Of a stretch of DNA of 64,000 nt, positions 1-10,467 are shown piece by piece. The stretch covers positions 188,050,375 to 188,114,374 of the forward strand of contig CM077150.1 of the NCBI GenBank assembly GCA_039583875.1, written 5' to 3'. This stretch comes from Platanthera guangdongensis (taxonomy: Eukaryota; Streptophyta; Magnoliopsida; Asparagales; Orchidaceae). The notes under the pieces were generated by a model, which saw nothing but the letters and a program-made list of their open reading frames with translations, was not told the origin of the DNA and ran no database searches. Made by a program: the position numbers and the translations under genes. Position 1 is the stretch's first letter. Every line of letters begins with the position of its first letter.

Positions 1-496
1 TCCGACCGATGCATGGAGTGTCACGGGTGCGTGGTGTGAAAACGCTAAGCCCAAGGTACGTTGGGCCTTATACTATACTGGAAAGGATTGGCCCGTTGGC
101 CTATCGGTTGGAGTTACCGCCAGAGCTAGAGAACCTCCACGACGTGTTCCATGTGTCGTCACTTCGAAAGGCGCTGTTGCGGCCCAATCAATATATCCCC
201 ACTACTGATGGTGTAGTGGCGACTGATAGGTCTGCACAACTGGAGCCGGTGCGGATCGTAGACAACGAGACAAGAATATTGTGCCGCAAAAGTGTTCCTT
301 TGGTAAAGGTGTTATGGTCTAATCATGGAAAGGAGGAGTATACATGGAAGCCGGTGGACTTGATGCAAAAACGCTACCCGGAATTATTTCCTCGAGGTAA
401 ATTTGTTTAAAAGCATATTTTATCTTCTGTTATGCTTTTCTCCCATAGCCTTAGCCTGATTTCGGTGACGAAATCTTTTATTTTATTTATAGGATT
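1..496 (+). mobile_element. Gypsy A' fragment: 3' internal end, no LTR
   Basis: This is the last part of the internal region of a Ty3/gypsy chromovirus. It aligns base for base with the 3' internal end of element A (about 33540-34025), including the conserved TTTCGG-GACGAAAT block near 460-475. The match to A stops at the last internal base, 496, exactly where the LTR (TGTAAC...) should begin, and an inverted RT fragment follows instead. The fragment carries the end of pol and runs off the left edge of the window. Confidence 0.85.
9..410 (+). CDS. Gypsy integrase C-terminus with chromodomain (partial)
   Basis: This is the C-terminal end of a gypsy Pol polyprotein, open from the window edge to a stop at 408-410. 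The GPY/F module of integrase is visible (SPRYVGPYTILERIGPLAYR, then LHDVFHVSSLRKALL). A chromodomain-like tail follows (VKVLWSNHGKEEYTWKPVDL, then YPELF). In this family the module helps integrase bind chromatin and choose targets. The true N-terminus lies outside the window, so the first methionine is not a real start. It is about 95% similar by eye to the end of element A pol at 33540-33940. It has no LTR downstream and is presumably a dead fragment. Confidence 0.85.
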   Translation: MHGVSRVRGVKTLSPRYVGPYTILERIGPLAYRLELPPELENLHDVFHVSSLRKALLRPNQYIPTTDGVVATDRSAQLEPVRIVDNETRILCRKSVPLVKVLWSNHGKEEYTWKPVDLMQKRYPELFPRGKFV

Positions 497-1444
497 AAGG
501 GCATCACGGTAAACTCGTACAACCCATATCTGCTGCTGAAGGCCGTCTTCGGGATATCCTCCTCCTGTATGCGTAGCTGATAGTACCCCGATCTCAGGTC
601 CAGCTTCGAGAACCAATGGGCTCCCTCCAGCTGATCAAATAGCTCGTCTATCCTTGGCAAGGGATACGTATTCCGGACTGTAAGCCTGTTCAGGGCCCGG
701 TAATCGATACATAGCCGCAGGGTCCCATCCTTCTTTTTGACGAAGAGCACCGGAGCACCCCATGGGGAAGAACTAGGCCGATCTAACCCGGCTTCCACTA
801 ACTCTTAAAGCTGGCTTCGAAATTCCACCAGCTCTTTCGGGGCCATTCGGTAGGGAGCCCTGGATACTGGCTTAGCCCCTGGCACGAGCTTAATCTGAAA
901 GTCTTTCTCCCGGTGCGGGGGTAGCCCTGGCAGCTTCTCATGAAATACATCAGCAAAGTCTCGCACCACTGGAATATCTGATATAGAATCCTTGGCGGAG
1001 ACCATCTCGAAGAGAACCTGAAAAACTTTGTCTCCCTATAGGTGGGCCTTGACGGCCTGCACAGACGATAATAATAATAGGTGGGCTGGTGTAATACCTT
1101 CGATAACAATAGAGGAGTCCCCGTTCCTTACGGTGACCCTCTTTGTCAAGCAGTCGATCTGGCATGGTTCCAGTACAACCACGTCATTCCCAGTATGAGA
1201 TCATAGTCCGGCATCATCAAGATCGTCGCCGGTGCCTCAAACACCTTCCCGCCGATCTCCGCCTCCATTTTGCAATGAGAAGAGGTCACGAGCTCCGATC
1301 CATCGGGCAGCCGCACCCTCACCATCCTTCCTGTGAACTGCTCCACGTCTGCCAGCCCTTTCACGAAATCCTCTAGCACAAATGAGTGTGAAGCCCCGGT
1401 GTCGAAGAGTGTGTGAGCGGGCTTGCCACTGATAAAAACCACGC
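497..1444 (-). pseudogene. G protease and N-terminal RT, truncated
   Basis: The retropepsin active site [10 protein letters not shown] lies near 1410-1380, with its flap-side partner DLILGMTW near 1190. After a decayed linker come [20 protein letters not shown] near 910-840 and the RT fingers ([20 protein letters not shown], then [20 protein letters not shown], then YEFTVMP ending at 497). The catalytic FIDD motif, thumb, RNase H and integrase are missing because the sequence changes abruptly to inverted A' at 497. At least two frame changes lie between protease and RT. It is non-functional. Confidence 0.8.
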
Positions 1445-1567
1445 CTGGAGTAATTAAGTGTCTTAGTGTTCTAGTTGTAGTTTTTCTTTCTTTTCTTAAT
1501 CTCTAACTAGTTTATGTCTATGAGAACCAGTTCTTATGAAAGAAAGAAATCGAATGTACTGGCATAC
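1445..1567 (-). other. Candidate gag-protease intron of G
   Basis: A 123-bp segment between gag and protease starts GTATGCC and ends in CAG. Removing it joins the two frames in phase 1 within a glycine codon, the same place and phase as in A, B, C and D. Confidence 0.65.
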
Positions 1568-2680
1568 CTGCTATAACCTACTCCGGGTTCCAGGGTTGAG
1601 CCAGATCTAGTATGTACATATGCTCCCTCTCTGGCCTGTGGTCCCTGCCCTAATATCCCCATCCTCGGTCGTGCCCTCAGACCCCAAACCGCCGAGGGGG
1701 TGGGGCTCCCTGAAGTGCTGGTGGGGGTGCTTACCTCATGGGACAATTTCTCTTGAAATGCCCAGGCTGATTGCAGTGGAAGCACACCGATGTCTACTCT
1801 GCTATCCTCGGTATCTCCAGCATCTGTAAGGGCTGAGGGGCCAATACCCCCGATTCCTCTACTCCAGTCCAATCTCCTAACGGGGTTGATCCCCGTTCCT
1901 TCTTTCCCCGATGACCTGGCCTCTAGGACGGTCTCTACGTCCTCCAATCACTGCATCATCAGCCGGCCTCTTTCGGCTCTTGACCGTAAGCTGATCTGCC
2001 TACCTCTTCTTAGCCATTTCCAAAATCCTGGCCAAGCTTCCCTCGGAGACGAAGAGGAGGGCCTGTCTCATGTCGTCGTGCAGTCCCTTGTAGAACCTCC
2101 TAGCGTAGCTTGCATAGTCCAACTGGTAAGAGTCCGCATAACGGGCTAAGTGGTTAAACTCCTGGTAGTATTCCAGCACTGTCCTGTTGCCCTGCATTAG
2201 CCGTAGGAACGTATCCTCCAGCTCTTACCTTGCCAACTGAGGCACAAAATGTCCCAGAAGTGCTGCTCTGAACTCTCCCCAAGAGATATCTGCACAATCC
2301 AAATCCGCAAAGGTGGTGTCCAGCTGTGACTTCCACCACCTCTTCCCGTGTGACTCCAAGCAGGAGACTGCCAAAGCAACTGCCTCCTCAGTGGGGCATC
2401 GGATCCCCGCAAGCATCTCGTAAATGGTATCCAACCATTCCTCCATGCAAACTGCCGACTCCGTCCCCTGGTAGGATGGAGGGGAAAGTTCCCGGAAGGC
2501 ACTCATCCAGTTGGCCCCGGGATTTGGCTATGGAGGGGCCTACTGGGCCCTAAAGGCCTCTAGGATGGCCGTCAAAGTTTGCCCCATCTCTGTCTGCTGA
2601 AACGAAACTGGAGCCGGCAGAGGTGGAACTATATTCGGAGCCTGAGGTGTCCCGTGCTATGGAGTAGGGTTTGTCGCAGG
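1568..2680 (-). pseudogene. G gag (main exon), frameshifted
   Basis: This is the capsid/nucleocapsid region of a gypsy element. Gag core blocks are visible in order: EEWLDTIYEMLAGI...RWWKSQL around 2460-2330, WGEFRAALLGHFVP around 2270, then LEYYQEFNHLARYADSY...ARRFYKGL around 2170-2080. A CCHC zinc knuckle, CFHCNQPGHFKRNC, lies near 1785-1744 in another frame, so at least one frameshift separates it from the core. A TAG interrupts the N-terminal part near 2655 and another lies near 2545. The exon begins after a TTGTAG acceptor, and no ATG suits the N-terminus. It ends at a GTATGC donor. Confidence 0.75.
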
Positions 2681-2866
2681 CTACAAGGAAAAATTCCAAA
2701 AGTCAGATAGCGTACCAATGGAATAAAAGAAGGAGAAAATGGACTTTTACATGTGATTTCCCTTATGGGCCCACCACTGCTTCCGCTGCTAGTTTTTTCG
2801 CAAACTAAGCTCGCGTGGGTGTGGCCAAAGGTTATTGTGGAGTACTTGTCTTTTCGATCGAGGTTC

Positions 2867-2878
2867 GCTCTGATACCA
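2867..2878 (-). other. Primer-binding site of G (tRNA-iMet)
   Basis: The minus strand reads TGGTATCAGAGC, the complement of the 3' end of plant initiator tRNA-Met, two bases inside the LTR end at 2881. It fixes the orientation of G and the 3' boundary of its LTR. Confidence 0.85.
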
Positions 2879-3198
2879 CTTATAAGACCCCCTTTTTTTA
2901 AACCCCGGGGTGTTATGCCCAGAACCGCCGTTTTGCGGTGGCCTCGACTCTCGGGAAGCCGCTACTATAAAACGCTGATTCTACCGACCTTTTCGATCAT
3001 CACAAAGACAACAGTATTCAGGAATGAAATAGCTGAGTCCACAAATGTCATATATACTAAGAGAAAATCACAATATGTCCATAAGTAGAAAAGAGAGTAC
3101 TGCAAAGTAACAAAATGGAAATATAAACGGGCTTAAGCCCGGTACATAAGATCCTCATTACAATCTCTCGCAGAAGCTAAAAAAAGACTATCACTCAC

Positions 3199-3306
3199 GG
3201 AGCTGGTCGCTGGTGCTCCGGTACTAGACTGGCCCACCTCCATGTGCACCGTACTCTGCTGGTGCTGATCCCGGAGCTGCTGGTCCCTGTCTCCCATCCG
3301 GAGCCC
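3199..3306 (-). CDS. G LTR-encoded gag exon 2 (candidate)
   Basis: A 36-codon open exon is bounded by a polypyrimidine-ACAG acceptor and a consensus GTGAGT donor. It is phase 0 at both ends and rich in Gln and Asp (for example GDRDQQLRDQHQQS). It sits at the same place in the LTR as exon 2 of A, about 320 bp from the LTR end and just downstream of a stem-loop. The next acceptor (TTGTAG, ending at 2681) leads into gag in the same phase. The frame is open in spite of decay elsewhere in G. Confidence 0.6.
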
Positions 3307-6300
3307 CTGTAATGTTGTGGTCCGAAAACCATTAGTCATAAAGACTAAGCCTTATCATCCCCTACCCCTCCCCCCATGGCTCCTAGGCACCGAGCAGGGA
3401 GGAGGAAAGGGAAGCTACAAAGGTGGAGAGTACAAAGTGGCAGGTGACAGTGGAACTAGTCTAGCAGTTCTATAATAGTATGCAGTAAGGTAAGCCAGTA
3501 GAGTAAGCAAGTCGAGTAAGCAAGTAGAGTAAGCAGCATATGTAAAAAAAGACAAGGTAAGAAGTAAGTAACCTTAACTTATATGAATGCCCGTACAAAC
3601 ATATAAGTTAAGGGGTCTTTTGCAAAGCTCCCATCATATAAAAAGTCTCATACCAATTTATACGTTGGGGTGTCGGTTGTATGCAAGTATGAGTGTAGTG
3701 ATATGCTATGCCATGATTCATGCAAGTGCAACCCACGCACATGACTCTATGCGTACAGACCATTAGTTCCCCCTATTTGGGCAGCTAGCTTCACTCCCAG
3801 GAACCTCCATAGTGGCCAACGGAGACAGTGGGTCGGGCCCCCCACTCCTAGGCGGGTATCCACACTACCAGGCCTAGCCCTCCCGTACGCCCCTAGAAGA
3901 ACACAACCTAGAGTATCTGCGTACTAATGCTGGCCATATCCACCAGACTTTCTTTGGCTAAGTGTCCCACACCTCTGAGTCAACATATCGACGTCGGTGT
4001 GAACGACTATCCGATACCGATGACCCACCACCTTATTTTATATCCAGAACCTTTTGAACCACTGGCTCCCCGTACTAATCGTCTGTGCATCTACCTTCCG
4101 AACGAACCGCCCAGATGGCAATCAAAACAACCGAATCAACCTCCCGAGTTACCTGGGTGTGTGAATGTGCAAACCTAGTTATACTAGTTGCTCTTGTAAT
4201 ATATTATTCTTACTGTTTATGTTAGCTCAGGACTGCCCAAGGTATTCCCAGCGAAGGGCTCTCGAATGCACTAGGAACTACGATGGGATTACGCCCAAAG
4301 CTCCCTTTTGCAAGGCACTTACTATTATAGGTTGCTATCAAATTTCCTAAAACCCTTACTTGTTGTACTGGATCTAACCCTAGAGTATTTGACACTTCCT
4401 CCCCTCAGGAAAGACGATCTTTCGTCGATCCCGAGCACCACTTAACACTAGCCAAACCAACACCCTATTCATCCTATCTTCTAATGATAAACTCATTTTT
4501 AATTATCCAACAAGCAAACATCTAACCCCAACTCATGTGCCCAAATTCATATTCCAAATTAAATTCTGCAGTTTTACTAAATGCAGACCAACTCAAGTTA
4601 TATGACGTGTAAAACAAGAGATACTCAAACTATTCATCCAATATCCCTATAATAATTATTGGGGGTCTATCATGATATGTTTGGCATAAATCCAGAAATT
4701 CATATTTTTTCTAATTTATCTGGTTATTTATTTAATTATTTTGGTAATCCAAAAACCCCAAGTTTGAACACGATGTACCAACACCAGACAAGTAAATGCT
4801 CCACCAAATTTATGATAAACATAATATGACTATTAAACATAAAATCAGAAAATTTCTCAACTCTTCAACAAGATTTAAGCCCCTAATTAATTAATTCAAT
4901 AAAAATACAATAAATAAAAATAAATAGAGAAGTGGCTTAATATTGTCCAAAAATTACACAAAATTTACCAAGGCTATAGAATGATCTTAAATCCTCACTG
5001 TCCAAGTTTCATAATATTTTAAGTTAGTTTAATCATGATTTTATCAAATTCATCCTTAGGGCCTATACAAGGATTATAACTACAAGTACAGGCTAATATC
5101 TTCCAAACACCCTACAATATTTCCAGAGGCTCCTACTGACCCTAAAACTACTCTACCCAAGTTTCATCGCTGTTCAATGAGTTTTAGTAACCTATTTTAT
5201 CTCTACAATTTTTGTGCCCTAAACTAGGGTTAGGGTTTAGAGGGGTCTACCCATTCCGAAATCCCATAATATTTTTACAAGAGGGCTTTAGGTAACCTAG
5301 CATCCTCCCTACCAAATTTCAAGCTAAATTTGGGTCATTTGACCTCATTCCCTTCACAAGGCATAAAAGTCCTTCCTTAGGGTTTGACCTTAAGTCCTAA
5401 GGCAAATTAACTCCAATCTACCCCATTTTCCAGCAGTGGGTGACAGAAGACATGCCAAGTCAGTGGCCCCAATTTCATCCTCTGTTGAAGTGAGATGGCC
5501 ACTCAAAACCTAAATTGCCCATTTGACCAAAATGCCCCTATTATGGCAAGGCTAGGGTTTGCTTGTTTTCTACTCAAACCATCTCCAAATGAGGTGAAAG
5601 CTTAACCAGTGCTTTATAATGACCCTAGGATCCTCTGACTAGAATTTGAATGAGGTTGGATGTTATTTAGACCGTAAGTTAAAATACCCTAGTAAAATAA
5701 AATAATTTCCAAAACTATTGGAAAAGTGTCCCCAAAAATTCTCAACTTTGGGCAGGGCCTAGATATGGTCTAGCGTGAGTCCCTGTCCAAATTTCAAGTC
5801 ATTTGGACCAGAGATGAGTTGTGGGCACCTATTTTAATCTCTGTCTTGTCTTAGGTATAGGCCCCATCAAAATGAGTGCCCTAGTAGAACCCGACACCCA
5901 AATTGGTTCAAACCAAATTTGGTTTGACGTAGACCCTTTGGGCTACAAAGTTCATGTTGACCACATCCTCTGGATTAGCCTCTAGGTATTTTTAATAATT
6001 AAAAACATTAAATGCAAAAAGTGTGACAAAAATGAAATTAATATACACATATCCTATAGTTTAATATTAGGCCAGCACGAATCTTGGCGCACTTTTGGAC
6101 GACATCCCGTCATCGTCCCCGCGCGCCAATGGTCTGGATTCATCCTTGCTGGATTTTTACATGATGTCGGCGGCCATCCGGCCACCTCCATGGCCGGCCA
6201 CCACCACCTCCGTTGAGGTGGTGGCTAGCGCCAGGCGGCGACACAACCGCCGAAGAGTCCTATTTCGGCGATCCCGAGAGTTCATTTTTCACGGAAAAGT

Positions 6301-6396
6301 CATGAAAATGCAAGCATCAATCAGGCTCAATTGAGCCCGATTTTCATTCTAAAAGATCCCTACGATCTATCCACAGCGAGAGAGGAATGAGAGGAC

Positions 6397-6438
6397 CTTG
6401 TTTGCAGCCTGGAGACGCGTTGATCGCCGGGAAGCCAT
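6397..6438 (-). CDS. G LTR-encoded gag exon 1 (candidate)
   Basis: A 14-codon open segment inside the LTR starts at an ATG in a strong context (CACCACCATGGC). It encodes MASRRSTRLQAANK and ends at AAG followed by GTCCTC, a weak donor. The basic, Ser/Arg-rich start resembles exon 1 of A (MSPRRVTRS...) and the 8-codon exons of C, D and E. It would be the first of two LTR exons spliced to gag. Support is comparative; the donor is the weakest of the set. Confidence 0.5.
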
Positions 6439-6949
6439 GGTGGTGGTGGCGCCGCTCGAGTTTCTGCAACTACACAGGGAAGTGGCTCTAAATCATTGGG
6501 GTGAGAGTGGAAGCGACTCCTTGGATCCCACTGAAGCTTGTAAAATCATCAGATGGGGAGGGGGGGGGGGTGTCATGGCATCAATGTCATTAATGGCCAT
6601 GAATGGCTAGGCTCGGCCATGGTGATGGGGGGTGAATCTGCCTTGGGGTGGCCAGGAAACAGCTGGAAACTTCTCCTCTCCTCCAGAGGAGTTGAATCCA
6701 GCCACCAAAGGTGGCCCTTGGCCTTCCCATGCATGAATGGCCTTCTCATTCTCCTTTCTCTCTCCTCCATTAAAGGGAAAATGGAGTTTTCTCTCTCCTA
6801 GTCATCAAGGCCAAATTTTGGTGTCTCCTCCAGCTATTGGCAGCCCACTAACTCCTAATAATAATAAAAATGAGGTTAGCCCAAGTGGGGGAAATGGGTT
6901 GAGCTTGAGTTAGCCCATTTAGGCTAATTTGACCTAACACTAGAATAGA

Positions 6950-7281
6950 GTTGACCTTGGTCAACATGACCATTTGGGTTGACCACAATGGGTCCTTCGT
7001 GACTCATTGGACTCCCTTAAGGTCTAGGAAGGGTTGGGTAGGGTTGTCTTGACACTTTGGAGGTCACATACCCTTAGGAAGGGTACTTTGACCAAATTAG
7101 GACTAGAGTTGACTTTGGTCAACATAGACTCTTGGGTTGACCCCAATGGGTCCTTGGTGACCCTTTGGCCTCACTTTAGGAATAGGAGGGCATAGGTGGG
7201 GTCCACTTGGCTAGAGGAAATTCAATTGACTCTTAGTAGGCTAGTTTGACCCATTTAGGGTTAGGGTTGACTTAGGTCAAC
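6950..7281 (-). repeat. Three 158-bp units with W-box palindromes in G U3
   Basis: Three tandem copies with a period of 158 bp each hold a 16-bp near-palindrome: GTTGACCTTGGTCAAC at 6950, GTTGACTTTGGTCAAC at 7108 and GTTGACTTAGGTCAAC at 7266. Each is two inverted TTGAC cores (W-box type) around a two-base centre. Each is followed by a conserved tail of the type CAATGGGTCCTT-GTGAC. They lie in the first 600 bp of the LTR, where U3 enhancers are expected. Confidence 0.75.
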
Positions 7282-7546
7282 TTAACCACTTTGACTGCCC
7301 ACAATGGGTCCTTAGTGACCCTATGGACTTCACAAGGTGTTTGGGGTGTTGTGGTAGGGTCATGGGATCAAGGTGTAGCCCTAATGTCAGACCTTAGGTT
7401 TAAATGTTGAGGCTGAGCTATAGGCAGTCCAAGGTGATTTTTACCTTGCCCTTCTTCACTTGGTCCTTGAGCTTTTGGTTGTTTTGTCATGACCTAGTCA
7501 TGAGAAAACAAAACCCTAGGGGTCTAGTTGTTTGGGGGATGTTACA

Positions 7547-8095
7547 AAGCTTCTGAGCAGAGGGTAAATATTTGGCCAAGAACAATCTTGAGAATTCCTC
7601 CATATGCACATCAGCAAGCTGCCTTCCCACTAAGAGATGAAACTCCAACTCATCCCACCACAGCCTCACCTCACCAGCCAAAAGGAACGTCACTATGGTG
7701 GTCCTCTACCACTCCTCAGTTAACGTGGCCGTCAAGACCCTCTTTATCGTAGAGAGCCAATCCTCAGCTTGAGCTGACGTTCCAACCCCATCGAATCTCG
7801 GAGGATTAAAGCGCATTACATGCTTGAGCTGTCTCTCTGTAGCTCTCCTTGGCTCTACCTGATCCACTACCGCGCGCTCCACAACTCTCGGCTCTGCCGC
7901 CATAATCGGTTCTTGCTCAACAACAGGTGGTGCGTGGTGCAATTGCCCTGCAGGTTGGGCATTATTCATGGCAAAAACTGCTTCAGCCTCCAATCTGATG
8001 GTTTCCGCTGAAGGAGGTGTTGTAGGCATGTCCCTCAGTGCACTACTTTTCACTGATTGTGGACGCTCCGATTGACTAGCACCACTCCTAGCCTC
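7547..8095 (-). pseudogene. E gag main exon, cut by G
   Basis: Gypsy Gag N-terminal half. The frame opens immediately after CTATTATAG at 8096, whose TAG is an in-frame stop, and the first codons read EARSGASQSERPQS. It continues with PPSAETIRLEAEAVFAMNNA, ATERQLKHVMRFNPPRFDGV, AEDWLSTIKRVLTA and, after a frame change, GEVRLWWDELEFH and EEFSRLFLAKYLPSAQK. Element D shows the same order of blocks. The coding region stops where TGTAACATCC of the G LTR begins. The zinc knuckle and everything downstream are missing. Confidence 0.8.
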
Positions 8096-8306
8096 CTATA
8101 ATAGCAAAGAACCTAAATTAGACGACACACAAATTGTTATAAACAATCATTGGAACACTCAGGTTCCACAAAACAAGTGTATTTTTCATTCCTAAGTGGA
8201 CATTCATGGGTTCTTTTTGATGTTATAACGATGACGCACACATATGCTCACCACCTATTAAAAGAATTTGCCCACGAATTCATTTATGCCTGACCGTAAC
8301 CAGAAG

Positions 8307-8316
8307 TCTGATACCA
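8307..8316 (-). other. Primer-binding site of E
   Basis: The minus strand reads TTTGGTATCAGA directly after the LTR end at 8320. TGGTATCAGA matches the plant initiator tRNA-Met complement. Confidence 0.8.
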
Positions 8317-9372
8317 AATTGTAACACTCCCATCCGTCATACGACATATAGTAGAAGGCCCAGCTGGAACCCGACGCCATATACCACGGACAGTCAGAAG
8401 GGTTACGTATGAATAACCAAACTATCCAATTAAGACTACACGTCCTAACACAGAGCATTCTAGCGGAAGCTTTTAAACAGTTGAAAGAACCCATAATAGT
8501 AATCCAATAATCATGAATGTCCACAACCACTACAACTGGAATGAAATACAAATGCACTGAAAGATACTTTGTCTTATGGCCTTACAAGAGTTCAGTTAGC
8601 AATATAATGTTTTTCATACATCTGCTCACAGGCCGGCCACTCATGACAAAATAAAGAACAACTATTCGCTTTGGCCTTCGAGGGCCAGCACAGCAACATG
8701 GGCTCCAGCCCGCTATTTGGTACTCGGCACCGCAGCACCTGCAATTAACATTCCACCACACGGTGGCAAACAAAGCAATGGTCAGCCAAGGCCGACCAAA
8801 TTATAATGACCCCGCCCCTAACTCGGGACGGCGGGGCTCCTTCCCTGCAATTCATTAGCCCAGCTAAACAATATAAAACAAACATACTACGCCACAGGTG
8901 TAGGCTCGCACGACCAAACACCCAGTGCACTCAGGGCACATTATCGGTGAATCCTGACACTTCAGCATCTTCACCACCACACCAGGATGGCAACCTCGTG
9001 AGCATTCTAGCCTTTCTGACCACCGTCTAAGGATCCCGACTATGTCAACGGCCAGTCCCCTTTTCGGGTCTCTCGCACCGAACCACATAGCCCAAGTCCG
9101 ATTCCACTTTCCCATTGCTCACAACGCGTAGTTCACATTAAGACGTACGCACGAGCCAAGCTTCTCTCGGATCCCGCCACAGTTTCCAAACATCGCATAA
9201 CCCAGTTATGCACAAGGCCGGCTCCCCGACTGCCAAGTTAGTAGAACAACGTTACCACTCAGTTTTATAGGTGCGCCTTGGAGTTAATACCCAAGGATCC
9301 TTGCTGCAATCTACCGCGTAGAAACCTGAAAACCCAAAGCTCGGAGTCTTCTCCGGCAAACCTTAATAAATG

Positions 9373-9753
9373 TGTTGAAGTTGGTGACCGGGCGGTCTGG
9401 CGGTTTGTCTTGGCGGGTTGAAGACCGCGCGGTCTGGCGGTTTGTCTCAGTCGGCTTGGAGACCGGGCGGTCTGGCGGTCTACACTGGCTGTCTCTCTTC
9501 CTCTCTGGTGGTAGCCGTGCGGTTAGCCCTGCTGTCTAACCGCGCGGCTTGTGCGGTTTGTTTTGTATAGTCCGCCTGTCCTGTAAATTATAGTCCCACA
9601 TCTCTTATTTGTATTCTCTCATCTCTCCTCCATTCTATATAAAGGAGGGCATACCTTTGTAATATATATCTTTTTTGGATAATAAAATTTCAATTATTCA
9701 AAAGTTTATTCGCTTGTTCTCTACTTTTCGCTTCTTGTCTCTACTTTCTAACA
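9373..9753 (+). repeat. Copia 5' LTR
   Basis: It begins TGTTGAAG and ends CTAACA, 381 bp. U3 carries GACCGGGCGGTC (twice) and GACCGCGCGGTC, separated by TGGCGGTTTGTC repeats. Confidence 0.93.
9636..9686 (+). promoter_or_regulatory. Copia TATA box and AATAAA signal
   Basis: TATATAAA at 9636-9643 is followed 38 bp later by AATAAA at 9681-9686, a compact U3/R arrangement in which one LTR supplies both promoter and polyadenylation signal. The same pair is in the 3' LTR at 13954-13961 and 13999-14004. Confidence 0.75.
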
Positions 9754-9765
9754 TGGTATCAGAGG
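9754..9765 (+). other. Copia primer-binding site
   Basis: TGGTATCAGAGG directly follows the LTR. It is complementary to initiator tRNA-Met apart from the last base. Confidence 0.85.
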
Positions 9766-10467
9766 ACAGGGTCATTTTCTCCCGATTCTGTGCGCCCTCT
9801 GTTGTTCGCGACCTGTTTTCCGCGTTCTGCGACTTGATTCGCGGCTTGCCCTCTCTTCTATCCGCGCGGCTTGTTTCTATCCGCGCGGCTTGTTTCTGTC
9901 CGCCGCCCTGTTCGCACGGCTTGCTTCTTCTTGGTTCTCTTCTCCCACTCTCTTTGTCGCAGCGACCTGTTTCGTTGTCGCCGCGTTCCTTGTTCTTTCT
10001 TGCCTCTCCGACTTCCTAGTCGTTGCGGTCTGTCTCTGTCCGCATGTCTTATCTCTATACTCGCGGTTTGCTGCTGTGATCTGCCTGACCGTGCGGGTTG
10101 TTCCTTTTTCACCCGCATCTTGGTCGCGGTCACCTGCTATTCTCTTCTCTTCTGTTCGCTCGGTCTTCTCAGTCCGCGCGACCTCTTCCCCGCTGGACCT
10201 TTGCCTGCTTTTTCGCCGCTTACTTCTTATTGCCTTCTACCCGCTCTTGCTTGCTAGTCGCCTCGGCCTCATCTTTGGCCGTGCGACTTGTTCTCCTCTG
10301 TTCGCCCGACTTTTTCAGGTCGTGCGACTTCTTTCCCTCTGCTTTGCTCGGCTTCTTGGAAGCGGCCTTCCTAGCCGCCCGACCTATTTTCTGGTCGCCC
10401 GGCTTGGTGCTCTATTCTCTTCTCGCGGCTTGTTCTTCTCGTCGCGGTTTGCTACTCTCTTGCTTCC
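9766..10467 (+). repeat. Copia leader of degenerate CGCGGCTTG-type repeats
   Basis: Where gag should be, there are 700 bp of C/T-rich sequence made of variants of one phrase: CGCGGCTTG, GCGCGGCTTGTTTC (twice in tandem near 9860-9900), GTGCGACTTG and GCGGTTTG. The same phrase occurs in the LTR (CGCGCGGCTTGTGCGG). Long open frames exist only because stops are rare in this composition; they show no Gag motif. Confidence 0.7.

Larger units (their letters stand above)
497..7546 (-). mobile_element. Gypsy element G, 5' LTR to RT, truncated
   Basis: This is a minus-strand Ty3/gypsy chromovirus relative of A. Reading leftwards it has a long LTR (7546 to 2881), a primer-binding site, gag (2680 to 1568), a small intron, protease, and the N-terminal half of RT, which breaks off at 497 after the YEFTVMP motif. 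The rest of RT, RNase H, integrase and the 3' LTR are absent. The LTR begins TGTAACATCC inside the gag of element E, so G inserted into E. Several frameshifts and stops make it non-coding. Confidence 0.75.
2881..7546 (-). repeat. LTR of gypsy G (5' LTR, about 4.67 kb)
   Basis: On the minus strand it starts TGTAACATCC at 7546 and ends ...GGTCTTATA at 2881, two bases before the primer-binding site; the canonical terminal CA has become TA. The 3' third (2881 to about 4250) is clearly homologous to the 3' part of the A LTRs: the hairpin at 3330-3352, the inverted repeat TTAACTTATA/TATAAGTTAA near 3600, and the CCGCC...GGGTCTTA end. The middle (4400-6300) is AT-rich and non-coding. A candidate first gag exon lies at 6438-6397 and a second at 3306-3199. 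A purine-rich stretch at 4388-4425 resembles an internal 3' end, so the alternative is two abutting elements; the matching pair of LTR exons argues for one LTR. Confidence 0.6.

Noticed and set aside
4388..4425. An element border inside the G LTR (purine tract followed by TGTCAAATAC on the minus strand)
   Set aside because: It resembles a polypurine tract, but no integrase or other pol relic lies beyond it, and paired LTR exons on both sides favour one long LTR. The doubt is kept in the confidence of that feature.
4400..6300. Host gene exons in the AT-rich stretch
   Set aside because: No frame longer than about 80 codons with recognisable content; it is best read as LTR interior.
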